A stretch of DNA of 26,305 bases from CAZRGV01 sp964599655 (GCA_964599655.1 CAZRGV010000089.1:1-26305), one strand, 5' to 3'. Shown: positions 8,747-16,566, numbered from the stretch's first letter. Notes: generated from the letters alone by a model not told the origin. Numbers and translations are program-made.

Positions 8747-9169
8747 TCAGCCCGATCCCGGAACCTCGACCGCGATCCTCGTGCGTGAAATGCCCGCTCG
8801 TTTGAGCCGCGTCATGACGCGATTGACCAGCGTGCTGTCGGATCGGCGATCGACGCGAAGAACCACCTCGACCAGTTCCGGATGGCCCTGTTTCGCCACG
8901 ATCTGGCGGGTCAACAGCCCGTCTAGTCCAGGAAGATCGACGACCCCGCCCGAGACGATCAGGCGATCATCATGTGTAATGTTCAGCGTGATCGTCGTCG
9001 GCTCCTGGTCGAGGATGCCGGCCAGTTGGGGCAATTGCAGCTCGAGCCGTTCCAGCTCCGATTGCTGCGAAACCGTCATGAAAAAGATGATGAGCTGAAA
9101 AACCACGTCGATCATCGGGGTCATGTCCATTCCGACCCCCAGCGGTCTTCGCCTCTTGCTGAGCCTCAC
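8747..9169 (-). CDS. ExbD/TolR-family proton-channel subunit (first copy)
   Basis: A 140-residue ExbD/TolR protein. The basic N-terminus RLSKRRRPLG is followed by MDMTPMIDVVFQLIIFFM with the conserved proton-relay Asp at D21, then a periplasmic domain ending with an LRVDRRSDSTLVNRVM segment. It starts with GTG at 9169, with an AGGG-rich site about 6 nt upstream and 14 bp after the TolQ/ExbB stop. This order (ExbB, ExbD, ExbD) is common in planctomycete clusters. It works in the inner membrane with the preceding gene product, using the proton-motive force. The substrate or partner being moved is unknown. Confidence 0.93.
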   Translation of the reverse strand: MRLSKRRRPLGVGMDMTPMIDVVFQLIIFFMTVSQQSELERLELQLPQLAGILDQEPTTITLNITHDDRLIVSGGVVDLPGLDGLLTRQIVAKQGHPELVEVVLRVDRRSDSTLVNRVMTRLKRAGISRTRIAVEVPGSG

Positions 9170-9183
9170 GGCCGGCCCTCCCT

Positions 9184-9996
9184 CTATTTTTGCCGGCCGA
9201 GCGGCAGCATGATCTGCTCGACCCGCTTACCGGCCTCGGCGACCAGAGTGTCGATCCGGGTGCGGAAGAGGCTCAGGGCCACGAGGGTCGGAATGGCCAC
9301 CATGAGACCTTCCAGGGTCGTCACGAGGGCCTTGCTGATGGCGTCGGCCAGGTCGGCGGGCTTGGCCATGCCGCCCGTCGAGGCGATGGCGTTGAACGCC
9401 TCGATCATGCCCTGAACGGTTCCGAGCAGCCCGAGCATCGGGGCGATCGCGCCGATGACGCTGAGGATTTCGGTTTGGCGATAGAGCCGGGCGGTTTGTT
9501 CCTCGCCTTCCTCCTCGACCGCCGCTCGGTACTCGGCGAAACCGAACTCGGAGTTCCGGTACCGCTGCAAACCGGCCCTCACGACGTCGGTGAGGAGAGA
9601 CGGGGGCTGATGGTCGTGGCAGAACTCGATGGCCTCGTCGATCTCCTTTTCCTTGATGAGTCGTTCGAGCTGGTTGGCCGCGGCTTGCGGCATGAGCCGT
9701 TCTTTCCGGATCGTCATGCCGTGGTAGATGATCGCCGAGAGCGAAACGACCGACAGGAGGATGATCAGAAACCCAATGAAGCCGCCCGCGCGGATCGTTT
9801 GCCAGGCGGTGCGTTCGCCCGATGTGACCGGGGCCGGGGAGCCTGTGGCAGGATTCGCGGCGGGATTCGCGTCGCCGGCTGCTGGCGGAGCAGGGGGGGC
9901 CTGGGCAAGGGCGTACGAGGCCAGTCTTTGGCTCCCGAGGAATAGAAGCAGGCTCAGTCCGATCGCCAGAGCCCACGGTCGTGGCGTCCCCGACAT
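9184..9996 (-). CDS. MotA/TolQ/ExbB proton-channel family protein
   Basis: About 270 residues from the ATG at 9996. An N-terminal signal-like hydrophobic stretch is followed by a Pro/Ala-rich linker, a first transmembrane helix encoded near 9790-9720 (GFIGFLIILLSVVSLSAI), a cytoplasmic domain, and two further helices. The family hallmarks are present: the LGLLGTVQGM motif and the later ALVTTLEGLMVAIPTLVAL helix, whose Thr residues line the proton path in TolQ/ExbB. I chose ATG 9996 because a full AAGGAG lies 10 nt upstream. An alternative TTG at 10035 would overlap the preceding stop (TTGA) and add 13 residues. The extra N-terminal exported segment is seen in many planctomycete ExbB proteins. 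It forms the stator pore with the two ExbD proteins. Confidence 0.92.
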   Translation of the reverse strand: MSGTPRPWALAIGLSLLLFLGSQRLASYALAQAPPAPPAAGDANPAANPATGSPAPVTSGERTAWQTIRAGGFIGFLIILLSVVSLSAIIYHGMTIRKERLMPQAAANQLERLIKEKEIDEAIEFCHDHQPPSLLTDVVRAGLQRYRNSEFGFAEYRAAVEEEGEEQTARLYRQTEILSVIGAIAPMLGLLGTVQGMIEAFNAIASTGGMAKPADLADAISKALVTTLEGLMVAIPTLVALSLFRTRIDTLVAEAGKRVEQIMLPLGRQK

Positions 9997-10006
9997 CACG
10001 CGTCGT

Positions 10007-10012
10007 CTCCTT
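10007..10012 (-). promoter_or_regulatory. Ribosome binding site that favours the ATG start of the TolQ/ExbB gene
   Basis: Perfect AAGGAG on the minus strand, 10 nt before the ATG at 9996. No comparable site precedes the TTG at 10035. Confidence 0.55.
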
Positions 10013-10031
10013 GCCGGTTCGAAGGTGTTGG

Positions 10032-11210
10032 TCAACGTGACGGATGGCCCGAGTTCTCGGGCCCGACTCGTTTCTCGCTCTGGCCGCCCAGTTCGGATTG
10101 CAACCGGGCGGCGAAGGTGGTGGCGGCGTATCGTGTCAAGAGCTCCGATCGAAGCGTTGTCGCGGCCGGATCGTCCTTCGCCTCCAGGGCCTTCTGGGCC
10201 TGGTACAGCCCGGCGGCGGCGAGTTCGGGATGCGATTGGCCATAGAGCGCGGGCAGATGCAGGAGTTCCAGCACTCCTTCCCGCATCCGGGTTTCGTCGG
10301 CGGACGCCGCACCCGCCAGGCCCAGCCAGTAATGGGCGAGCGGCTTGTTGACGAACGCGGCCTGCTTCGCCTCGCGCTTCAACGAGGCCACCGAGGCGCC
10401 TGGCTGGCCATCGAGCATCTCTCGCTGGGCGGCGGCGATCTGGAGCAGCTCTCGAATCGCCCGGGTGTCCGACTTGACCTGGCCCAGGAGCCGGTCGGCC
10501 GCAACGGAATCACCGGCCGTCATCGCGAGGGTGCCCGCGTAGAGCCACAAGCCGGGAGGCACGGGCGGCTTCAGGCCCTCCAGGGTCTTGACCACGCCCG
10601 GAAGGGCGGCTTTCGCGGCGTCGCGATCGAACCAGATTGGCAAAAGATCGGGCGACAGCCCCGTGGTGGGATCAAATGCGAGCTTGCGCTCGCCTGGCAC
10701 ACCCGTCGCGGCTCGAGGCGAGGCCCTCAGAATCTCTTGCGCGAGAAGGTAGGGCTCGAGGGCCGACTCACGGCGTCCTTCCGCCAGGCGTCCCCACATC
10801 AAGGCCTGAACGACCATGTACGCGGTCGGAGACCGGCGCGCCGCGAATTGAGGAAAAACGGCCTCCGACGGTTCGACCAGATCCCGATAGTCGCCGTCGT
10901 TCAGCCGTCTTCGAATGCGAAAGAGCGGATCGCCGAGTTGTTTGAGCGTCGCGTTGAAGCGAGCCTGGTCGACGGCCACGCGGCCCGACTCGATCTCGTC
11001 CCACCCGAGGACCTGGGGCGGATTGCCCGAGAGTCGCACGCCGTCCGGATCGAAGCTCACCACCGTCTTCCCCGTGATGACCTGCGTGTTGCGAAGGACG
11101 ATCCGGTCGTCGGCCGACGAGGCGCGTGCCGCCAACGCAAGCAAGACACCCAGGACCGCCACGTTCCACGTTGGCCCCTCGCCTCGAGTCTTCGTCTTAG
11201 TGATCGACAT
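10032..11210 (-). CDS. Secreted protein of unknown function with SH3-like N-terminus and helical repeats
   Basis: A 392-residue protein. Residues 1-33 are a signal peptide (basic start, WNVAVLGVLLALAARASS). Residues 34-75 are beta-rich (DRIVLRNTQVITGKTVVSF) and resemble the N-terminal part of the CxxCxGxG protein at 1653-2717. The rest is helical and TPR-like, ending in a charged tail. No catalytic motif or named family is recognised. The start codon lies 14 nt inside the end of the vWA gene, with a GGAGG-type site before it, and the stop is directly before the TolQ/ExbB gene, so it belongs to the same operon. A periplasmic binding scaffold is the most that can be inferred. Confidence 0.82.
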   Translation of the reverse strand: MSITKTKTRGEGPTWNVAVLGVLLALAARASSADDRIVLRNTQVITGKTVVSFDPDGVRLSGNPPQVLGWDEIESGRVAVDQARFNATLKQLGDPLFRIRRRLNDGDYRDLVEPSEAVFPQFAARRSPTAYMVVQALMWGRLAEGRRESALEPYLLAQEILRASPRAATGVPGERKLAFDPTTGLSPDLLPIWFDRDAAKAALPGVVKTLEGLKPPVPPGLWLYAGTLAMTAGDSVAADRLLGQVKSDTRAIRELLQIAAAQREMLDGQPGASVASLKREAKQAAFVNKPLAHYWLGLAGAASADETRMREGVLELLHLPALYGQSHPELAAAGLYQAQKALEAKDDPAATTLRSELLTRYAATTFAARLQSELGGQSEKRVGPENSGHPSR

Positions 11211-12213
11211 GGCGATATTTCCCTCCCGACTGCTCGGCGATCTGCCTCAAGAGGTACTCGGCGCTGCGATCGACGAACGAGATCGTGTGGATCACCACCT
11301 TCCGCTTGCCGTTGTTCAACAGGGCGACCTGCTGCGGAACATCGACCGGGAAGAGACCGTCGGTCATGAAGAAGATCGTATCGGGCCTCGGATTCATCAG
11401 GAACGCGATCTGGAACGCGGGGATCGGGTTGGTTCCCCCTTGCGCGAAGATCGAGCGAACCCAACGTGCGGCCTTGGCGGCCTGGGGCCGGCCGCTCAGC
11501 CAACGATTGCCTGGAATGGGCGTCGCCACATCATCGAAAAAGATGACGAAGAATTTGGCCCCCCCTTGCAGGTCGCCGAGCGTCTTCAGGATCTCGGCCT
11601 TGACGAACTCGAGCTTGGGGCCGGTCATGCTGGCCGATCGGTCGGCGATGATCAGAAACCGACTCCCGCTTCCCTCGATCCCCATGAACCGCATCGTGCC
11701 CGATCCACCGCCACCGGCGGGTCGAAGATCGAGTCCGTCACCGCCCGCTCCCGACGCGCCTCCGCTCGGCACCAGGGTCGGCATCATCGCGTCGGCCTCG
11801 GCCAGGTCGGTCGACATCGCGATCTCGACGGGCGGGCTCAGCTCGTCCGAGGTCGCCGCCTCGGCGATTGGCGCCGATTCCAGGCTTCCTTCCTCGGTCT
11901 CGGTCAGCGACTCTCCCGGCAATTCGGCGATACCGACCTCGGTTCCTCGCCCCTCGCTTCGTGGTGTGTGCGAGATCAGGACGGCCAGGACAACGAACAG
12001 TCCGACATGAAAGAGGATCGCGATCAGCAGCGAGATTCCCTTCTCGATGCGCTGCCGGCGTCGCCGCTCGTGATCGTCCTCCGAGCCGGAACCGGGCCTC
12101 GAGGCGTCGGGAAAGTCGATCTCACCCTCGCAGTGCGGACAGAGGCCCTTCAGTCCAAGCAGTTGGGGGGGAACCTCGATGGGTTGCGCGCAGTGTGGAC
12201 AGGTCCAGTTCAT
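11197..12213 (-). CDS. Zinc-ribbon, transmembrane, von Willebrand A (vWA) protein
   Basis: 338 residues from the third of three consecutive ATGs. Residues 5-28 form a zinc ribbon with two CPHC knuckles (C5, C8, C25, C28). After a charged, Arg-rich stretch there is one transmembrane helix (about 60-80), then an acidic Ser/Glu/Gly-rich linker (about 85-172) and a periplasmic vWA domain (about 183-338). The metal-ion-dependent adhesion site is intact: D191-R-S193-A-S195, T261 in GGTN, and D285 in FMTDG. Proteins of this fold bind protein partners through a bound divalent ion. The frame stays open upstream to 12621, but that part overlaps the M23 gene and has non-coding character. Genes for vWA proteins are often found next to TolQ/TolR in planctomycetes. 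Confidence 0.88.
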   Translation of the reverse strand: MNWTCPHCAQPIEVPPQLLGLKGLCPHCEGEIDFPDASRPGSGSEDDHERRRRQRIEKGISLLIAILFHVGLFVVLAVLISHTPRSEGRGTEVGIAELPGESLTETEEGSLESAPIAEAATSDELSPPVEIAMSTDLAEADAMMPTLVPSGGASGAGGDGLDLRPAGGGGSGTMRFMGIEGSGSRFLIIADRSASMTGPKLEFVKAEILKTLGDLQGGAKFFVIFFDDVATPIPGNRWLSGRPQAAKAARWVRSIFAQGGTNPIPAFQIAFLMNPRPDTIFFMTDGLFPVDVPQQVALLNNGKRKVVIHTISFVDRSAEYLLRQIAEQSGGKYRHVDH

Positions 12214-12514
12214 CATCATCCCCCACGTCGGAAGATCCAGCCCGTCGAGCGAGGCCACCCGCCACTCGGACACCGTCAGGGATCGTGACGCAAGGGAGGC
12301 GGCCTCGATCCGGAAGACGTCTCCGCCGGCTTCGAAAGGCGACCCGGTTCGAACGGCCGACGTGTCCCTCGATCGCGCGGAGTCCTCCCCGCACTCACCG
12401 AACCCCGCCGAGGCGCCGGTTCCTGTCCGCTCGCGCGGGCCCTCCTTACCAGAAGACACCGAATGAATTCCCCAGGCAACCCCGGAATTGGTTTTCCCCT
12501 GGAGTCCGTTCGCG
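12214..12514. other. 301-bp spacer between the M23 and vWA genes
   Basis: No gene is supported here. On the minus strand GGGGG at 12220-12224 lies 6 nt before the ATG at 12213 and is the likely ribosome site, deciding among the three in-frame ATGs (12219, 12216, 12213). AATTCC at 12466-12471 and GGAATT at 12484-12489 form a weak 6-bp inverted repeat after the M23 stop. I see no convincing promoter, so whether vWA and the following genes are co-transcribed with the M23 gene is open. Confidence 0.45.
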
Positions 12515-13984
12515 TCACTCGCCGCCCTCGACGCGAACGAACAGATGCGCCATCGCCGGCTCGCCTCTCGCGTTCCTGCGCTCAACGCGCACCAAGTAAT
12601 CTCCGGGCTTCGCGAAGGCATGCGTCGTCACGGCGAATCCCATCGGGTCATGGATGTTCGCGTTGCCGTCGGAGCGGACCGTCACCGGCGGGGTGCCATC
12701 GCCAAAGTTCCAGGTTTCTTCACCGTCGGTCGTGCGGAACGTGCGGACCTTGAAGGTCAGCGGTTGACCCGGCTTGATTCCCAGGGTGGGGGCGAAGGCC
12801 GCCTGGATCGAGGGGGCCACGTGGTCGAGATGCGACGGATCGAGCACCTCCACGACCGCGAAGTCGTAATCGACGTTTCCCCGCTCGTCGGTCACCTTCA
12901 CGACCTCGCTGTAGTGGCCTGGCCGTTGGTAGGTTCGGTCGACCGTCGCCCCGCGCGCGGTGGAACCGTCGGAAAACGTCCATTCGAAGGAGGCGATCAT
13001 CCCCGAGCGGCTCCACGATCGCGAGGCGTCGAGCGTCACCGGCATTCCGACCTCGGCCAGCCGGTGCGGGCGGGCGACGGCCATCACCTCGGGCTCGTAC
13101 TGGTGGATGTACGATTGCCAGAGGAACGCATAGCCTTCCTGCGTTCCCCAGCCGCCCGAGGGCTGCCGGCTGACGATCTCGAAGTGCAGGTGCGACCAGC
13201 CTCCGCTGCCTCCTTCCTTGCCGAGCCGACCAATCGTCTGCCCCTTCTTGACCAACGCGCCGGGCTTGATGGCCTCATCGATCGAGAACAGGTGGCTGTA
13301 ACGGTAGTACCAGCCACGGTCATCGAGCACGTAGACGACGTCGTACCGGGGACGGACGGGGGTGTCCTCGAAACCGGGCAAGGTCGCCTTGGCCGACGAC
13401 ACGACCTGCCCGTCGGTCGCCGCGACGACCTCGATCAATCCCTCGGCCCCGCCGATGTCGAGGCCGCTGTGGTAGTAGATCTTCTTATTTGACGGAACCT
13501 CGCCCCCGTCGACGAACACCGGTTCGTTCGCCATCTGCGTGCCGCTGGCGAACCAGCGTTGCTTCACCGGATAAACGAACGTCGATGGCTCAACCCACGG
13601 GGAGCCCTTGGGCCAGAGCCGCAACCGGGCCGCCTTCTTCAAGGCCCAGTGATCCTCGGTCGTGTTGCTGAGGTAGCCCTTCGTGATCGGGCAATCGATC
13701 TGGACCTGTCCCACCGTGACCGGCAGGTGGTAGTTGGCCGACACCAGCCAGACCCGTTCGCCGTCCACGTCGACCTGGACCCGCCCCTCGCGAACCGCCG
13801 CGCGAAAGGGGTCGCGCGTCTCGACGAGTTCGACCAGCTTGACCTCGACGCTCTTGCCGTTGGGCAGCTCGACCTTCCGCGACTCGCCAACGTCGAGATC
13901 GACCGCGCGGAGGATCGGCGTGCGTGTCGGCTCGGTCGGACCGGCCAACGGCAGGGCGAGGGCGATGAAGAGCCACGCGTTCAT
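12515..13984 (-). CDS. Secreted M23 (LytM) metallopeptidase with two PKD-like domains
   Basis: 489 residues with a signal peptide (1-15). An N-terminal domain of unknown type (about 25-160) precedes the M23 domain (about 165-275). The zinc ligands and catalytic residues are present: H172 and D176 in YHSGLD, H231 in YSHL, and H265/H267 in SHLHFEI. M23 enzymes cut peptide cross-links of peptidoglycan. Two PKD-like beta domains follow, about 305-380 (ending in a VVEV strand) and 395-487 (with WNFGDGTPP), which usually serve protein or glycan binding. The ATG at 13984 was chosen because AGGAG lies 8 nt upstream; the frame is open further up but has no coding character. It is the first gene of the minus-strand series and suggests that the cluster acts on the cell wall. 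Confidence 0.9.
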   Translation of the reverse strand: MNAWLFIALALPLAGPTEPTRTPILRAVDLDVGESRKVELPNGKSVEVKLVELVETRDPFRAAVREGRVQVDVDGERVWLVSANYHLPVTVGQVQIDCPITKGYLSNTTEDHWALKKAARLRLWPKGSPWVEPSTFVYPVKQRWFASGTQMANEPVFVDGGEVPSNKKIYYHSGLDIGGAEGLIEVVAATDGQVVSSAKATLPGFEDTPVRPRYDVVYVLDDRGWYYRYSHLFSIDEAIKPGALVKKGQTIGRLGKEGGSGGWSHLHFEIVSRQPSGGWGTQEGYAFLWQSYIHQYEPEVMAVARPHRLAEVGMPVTLDASRSWSRSGMIASFEWTFSDGSTARGATVDRTYQRPGHYSEVVKVTDERGNVDYDFAVVEVLDPSHLDHVAPSIQAAFAPTLGIKPGQPLTFKVRTFRTTDGEETWNFGDGTPPVTVRSDGNANIHDPMGFAVTTHAFAKPGDYLVRVERRNARGEPAMAHLFVRVEGGE

Positions 13985-14171
13985 GGCGGATTCTCCTGTC
14001 TGGTGCAGGGGGTGCGATCCAAGGGCGGGCGACGTTTCGGCCGGAGGACGGATCGACGATCCGCAGGCCCAGTCGCCCGACCCGGACGTTGTCCGTCGGC
14101 GACGCGGCGCGGCGTTTCGTGGTGAATCGGCCTGGCAGGCTCCGTAACCCGGCGTCTTTGGTGCCGGACCC

Positions 14172-14199
14172 ATCCTACTCCGAGGATTCGCCGCCGCAA
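14172..14199 (-). promoter_or_regulatory. Weak promoter candidate for the M23/TolQR cluster
   Basis: On the minus strand TTGCGG (14199-14194), a 16-nt spacer, then TAGGAT (14177-14172). It would give a leader of about 180 nt before the M23 ATG. Both boxes are imperfect. Confidence 0.25.
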
Positions 14200-14348
14200 T
14201 CATCCACCCGTCGGAATGGATTCTCAAAAACGTTCTTTGGGAGCCACGCTCGCTCACTCCGCGAGGGTCCGGTCCCCGTTTTGCAGGTTTATTACGCGAG
14301 GCTCGCGACCGCTGGGCGGAGCCGTCGAGCGAAACCGCCCATGAGAGA

Positions 14349-14381
14349 GTTGCTTGGGAATCCGCCGATAATTCCAGCAAC
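14349..14381. repeat. Imperfect inverted repeat before the Gly/Met-rich gene
   Basis: Arms GTTGCT and GGAAT on the left pair with ATTCC and AGCAAC on the right around a 9-nt loop. It lies between the expected promoter position and the ATG at 14413, so it could be an operator or a 5'-leader hairpin. Its function is unknown. Confidence 0.5.
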
Positions 14382-14412
14382 GAAGCCGATTCTGCTCGGG
14401 AGGGCCAAGACG

Positions 14413-14937
14413 ATGACGATTCGCGGCGGGTTGGTTGTGGTCGGGCTGCTCGCGTTCACGGCGAGCCCGGCGCGGGCTCAGATGTCGATGTCGGGCGGCG
14501 GCCGGTCGCTCGGGGGTTATGGGGCCTCGACCATCGGCTCCTATTACTCCTCGGGCGGCGGCGGAGGTTACATCCCGTACATGGGGAACGGGAGCGGCTT
14601 CGTTCCCTATCGGAGCGTCCAGGGAGGCGGGATGGGCATGCCGCCCATTCGGCGTCAGCTCCCTCAGAGTTCCATCGGCGGCCAGTTGATGGCGGAGACG
14701 CCCATCGGCGGGGCCTCGCTCTCGGCGATGGGCGGGGGCCGTCTCGGTGGGACGGAGATGGGCCCTCGCCTGCCACGAGGGCTCGGCCTCCCGTTCGGCT
14801 ACGAGGGAGGCATCGGCATGGGGATGACGCCGGTCGGCGGTCGAGGCCGCACGGGTTCCGGCCCGGGGCCTGGTTTCGGCTATCCCTTCCGAGTGCCCGC
14901 TCCGCTCTCCGGCTCTTCCTCGATGGGGATGCCCTAG
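14413..14937 (+). CDS. Secreted Gly/Met-rich low-complexity protein
   Basis: 174 residues from the ATG at 14413, with GGGAGG 9 nt upstream. A signal peptide (1-22, ending SPARAQ) is followed by a Gly/Ser/Tyr-rich region (SGGGRSLGGYG, YSSGGGGGY) and a Gly/Met/Pro-rich region to the end. Met-x-Met motifs recur: MSMS just after the signal, MGMP twice and MGMT once. No cysteine or catalytic motif is seen and I do not recognise a family. The stop is 10 nt from the stop of the convergent TolC-family gene. Met-x-Met clusters bind Cu(I) in periplasmic copper proteins, so a role with the neighbouring efflux system is possible. Ordinary planctomycete low-complexity surface protein is the alternative. 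Confidence 0.7.
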   Translation: MTIRGGLVVVGLLAFTASPARAQMSMSGGGRSLGGYGASTIGSYYSSGGGGGYIPYMGNGSGFVPYRSVQGGGMGMPPIRRQLPQSSIGGQLMAETPIGGASLSAMGGGRLGGTEMGPRLPRGLGLPFGYEGGIGMGMTPVGGRGRTGSGPGPGFGYPFRVPAPLSGSSSMGMP

Positions 14938-14947
14938 GCGACTCGGC

Positions 14948-16494
14948 TCACTGCGACTTCGGCTCGGGCTCCTCCCGTCGCTCGAACGGCCCCCCCGAGG
15001 CCGGCGGCGGCGGGGGTGATGTGGTCTCGGGATTGTTGACGGCCGGCGGATTTGGAGCGGGCGGATGCTCGTTGAGCTGCACGCCGACGGCCCGCTCGAG
15101 TGAGGCAAGCGATTTCCCAAGGTCCGATTCGACCTGAGCGATCTGAAGCTCGATCTGGAGGACCTCCCGCCAGGCGGTAATCAGCGTGATGTAATCGGCC
15201 GTCCCCCCCTGGTAGTCGGTCGCGGTGAGCTCGAGGGCCTCCTTCGCCTTGGGCAAGATGCTCTCTCGGAACAGGCCGAGGATGTTCTGCTGGGACCTCG
15301 CCTGCGTGAGCAGGTCTTTCACCTCGCGATACGTGTTGTCACGCTCGGCGTCGTAGAGCTTGGCGTCGGCAATCGCCCGTGCCTCGGCCTCGCACACGCC
15401 GGCCGCGAGCTTCTTCTGGTAGACCGGAAGATTGAAGCCGACGAAGAACCCGACGTTCGGCATCCCGCCCGCGGTCCGGGGCGTCATGGCGTTGGTCTTC
15501 TCCATGTCCATGTAGGAGAGCCCGACGGTCACGTTCGGGTAGTAGCGTTTCCTCGCGAGCTCGACGGCCCGCTCGTCTCTGGCGATGGCGGCAAGCCTTC
15601 CCTTGAGCTCTGGCCTGGCGGCGACGGCGAGGCGGTAGAGCCGCTCCACTTCGGTCGGAACGTTCGACAGCGGCATCGCGGGGAGCGTCCGCAAATCCGA
15701 CTCGGGGCTCACGTGAAGCTCCTTCGCGAGGTCGGCCCGCGCCGCGGCGACGGATTGCCGGACNNNNNNNNNNAGCTCGCGGTCGATGTCCGTGACCACG
15801 ACCTCGGCCCGGAGTACGTCCTGGAGCGGGCTCCCGCCGGCGCGGTACCGCTCCTTCGCGGTCGCAACGAAGTCGGTCGCGAGCGTTCGGTTGTCCTCAA
15901 GGATTCGGACGGCCCGCTCGGCGAAGTAGAGGTCGTAGTAGGCCCGCTTCACGTTGGCGACCGTATCGAGCTGGGCCGCGCACAGTTCGGCGAGGGCGAC
16001 CTTCACGTCTTCCTCGGCCGCCTCGCCGCGGAGCCGGAGCGTGCCNNNNNNNNNNNNNNNNNNNNNNNNGGGAACTGCTGGGCGATCATCACGTTGTAGG
16101 GGTTGTATCCCATCAACGAATACTGAGGGGCGACCGCCGGGATGGGATAGATGGTGTTCGAAACGGTCGGGTCATCGAGTGCCGTAACCTGCGGAATACG
16201 GGCCTTGAGGGCGAGTACGTTGTAACGCGCCGCCTGCACCATCCGATTCTCCGCCAGGGCACGCCGGATGAAGGCGTCAACCGGCTGAGGGCCGATCAGA
16301 TCGGGAGGGATAGCGGGCGGGTCGAGGGCCGCGGCCATCGGTTCGTCGGGCGAGATCGAATCGGGAGGCCGGTGCGCCGCCTCGTGAACGGTCTGGGCGA
16401 GCTCAACGTATTCCGGCATCGGCCCGACCTGGGCACAACCCGCTCCGCCGAGCAAGAGCGCCGGAACGATTCTCCACGAGCGGCTGCCTCGCAT
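14948..16494 (-). CDS. TolC-family outer-membrane efflux protein (CusC-like), interrupted by two assembly gaps
   Basis: An outer-membrane factor of about 510 residues. The N-terminus (from 16494, with AAGGAG 6 nt upstream) has a basic, hydrophobic signal with a lipobox-like GAGC at C20, so it may be a lipoprotein. Typical OMF helices follow: ALAENRMVQAARYNVLALKA, then after the gap VANVKRAYYDLYFAERAVRI and the AGGSPLQDVLRAEV segment, then the second repeat with ELARKRYYPNVTVGLSYMDM and a C-terminal TATDYQGGTADYITLITAW helix. The Pro-rich tail is short. The gap at 15764-15773 keeps the frame; the one at 16046-16069 breaks it as drawn, which is an assembly matter and not a pseudogene sign. It should form the outer-membrane exit duct for the CusBA pump encoded nearby. 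Confidence 0.88.
15764..15773. other. Assembly gap (10 N) inside the TolC-family gene
   Basis: Ten Ns. The reading frame before (IDRE) and after (VRQSV) is continuous across ten bases, so the drawn length is compatible with an intact gene. Confidence 0.95.
16046..16069. other. Assembly gap (24 N) that breaks the TolC-family frame
   Basis: Twenty-four Ns. On the minus strand the frame ends CAG CAG TTC CC before the gap and resumes GGC ACG CTC CGG after it. Joining them in frame needs a gap length of 1 modulo 3. Seven bases encoding the end of a P-W-F stretch would restore a typical FPWFG-type OMF motif. Confidence 0.9.
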
Positions 16495-16536
16495 GTCTTA
16501 CTCCTTGTAACCCGGACGTCGCTCGTGGCAACCCCC

Positions 16537-16566
16537 TCGATATTGCGAAACCGGCCCAATCGTCAA
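16537..16566 (-). promoter_or_regulatory. Sigma70-type promoter candidate for the TolC-family gene
   Basis: On the minus strand TTGACG (16566-16561), an 18-nt spacer, then TATCGA (16542-16537). It would give a leader of roughly 35 nt before the ATG at 16494, which has its own AAGGAG. Confidence 0.5.

Larger units (their letters stand above)
13985..14412. promoter_or_regulatory. 428-bp divergent intergenic region with inverted repeats
   Basis: This separates the minus-strand M23 cluster from the plus-strand Gly/Met-rich gene, so it should hold both promoters. AGGAG at 13993-13997 (minus) is the M23 ribosome site. CGCGAG-G-CTCGCG at 14295-14307 is a perfect 6-bp palindrome. GTTGCT...GGGAAT facing ATTCC...AGCAAC at 14349-14381 is an 11-bp stem with a small bulge, 31 nt before the plus-strand ATG. 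Either could be an operator or an mRNA hairpin. No plus-strand sigma70-type promoter stands out. Confidence 0.5.

Noticed and set aside
12214..12621. N-terminal extension of the vWA protein
   Set aside because: Upstream in-frame codons overlap the M23 3' end and lack coding character; a ribosome site precedes the ATG at 12213.
13985..14380. Extended N-terminus of the M23 protein
   Set aside because: Arg/Pro-rich shadow; the ATG at 13984 has a good AGGAG and begins a signal peptide.
14948..16494. TolC-family gene as a pseudogene or two genes
   Set aside because: The only break is at a run of Ns; sequence on both sides is conserved OMF sequence.
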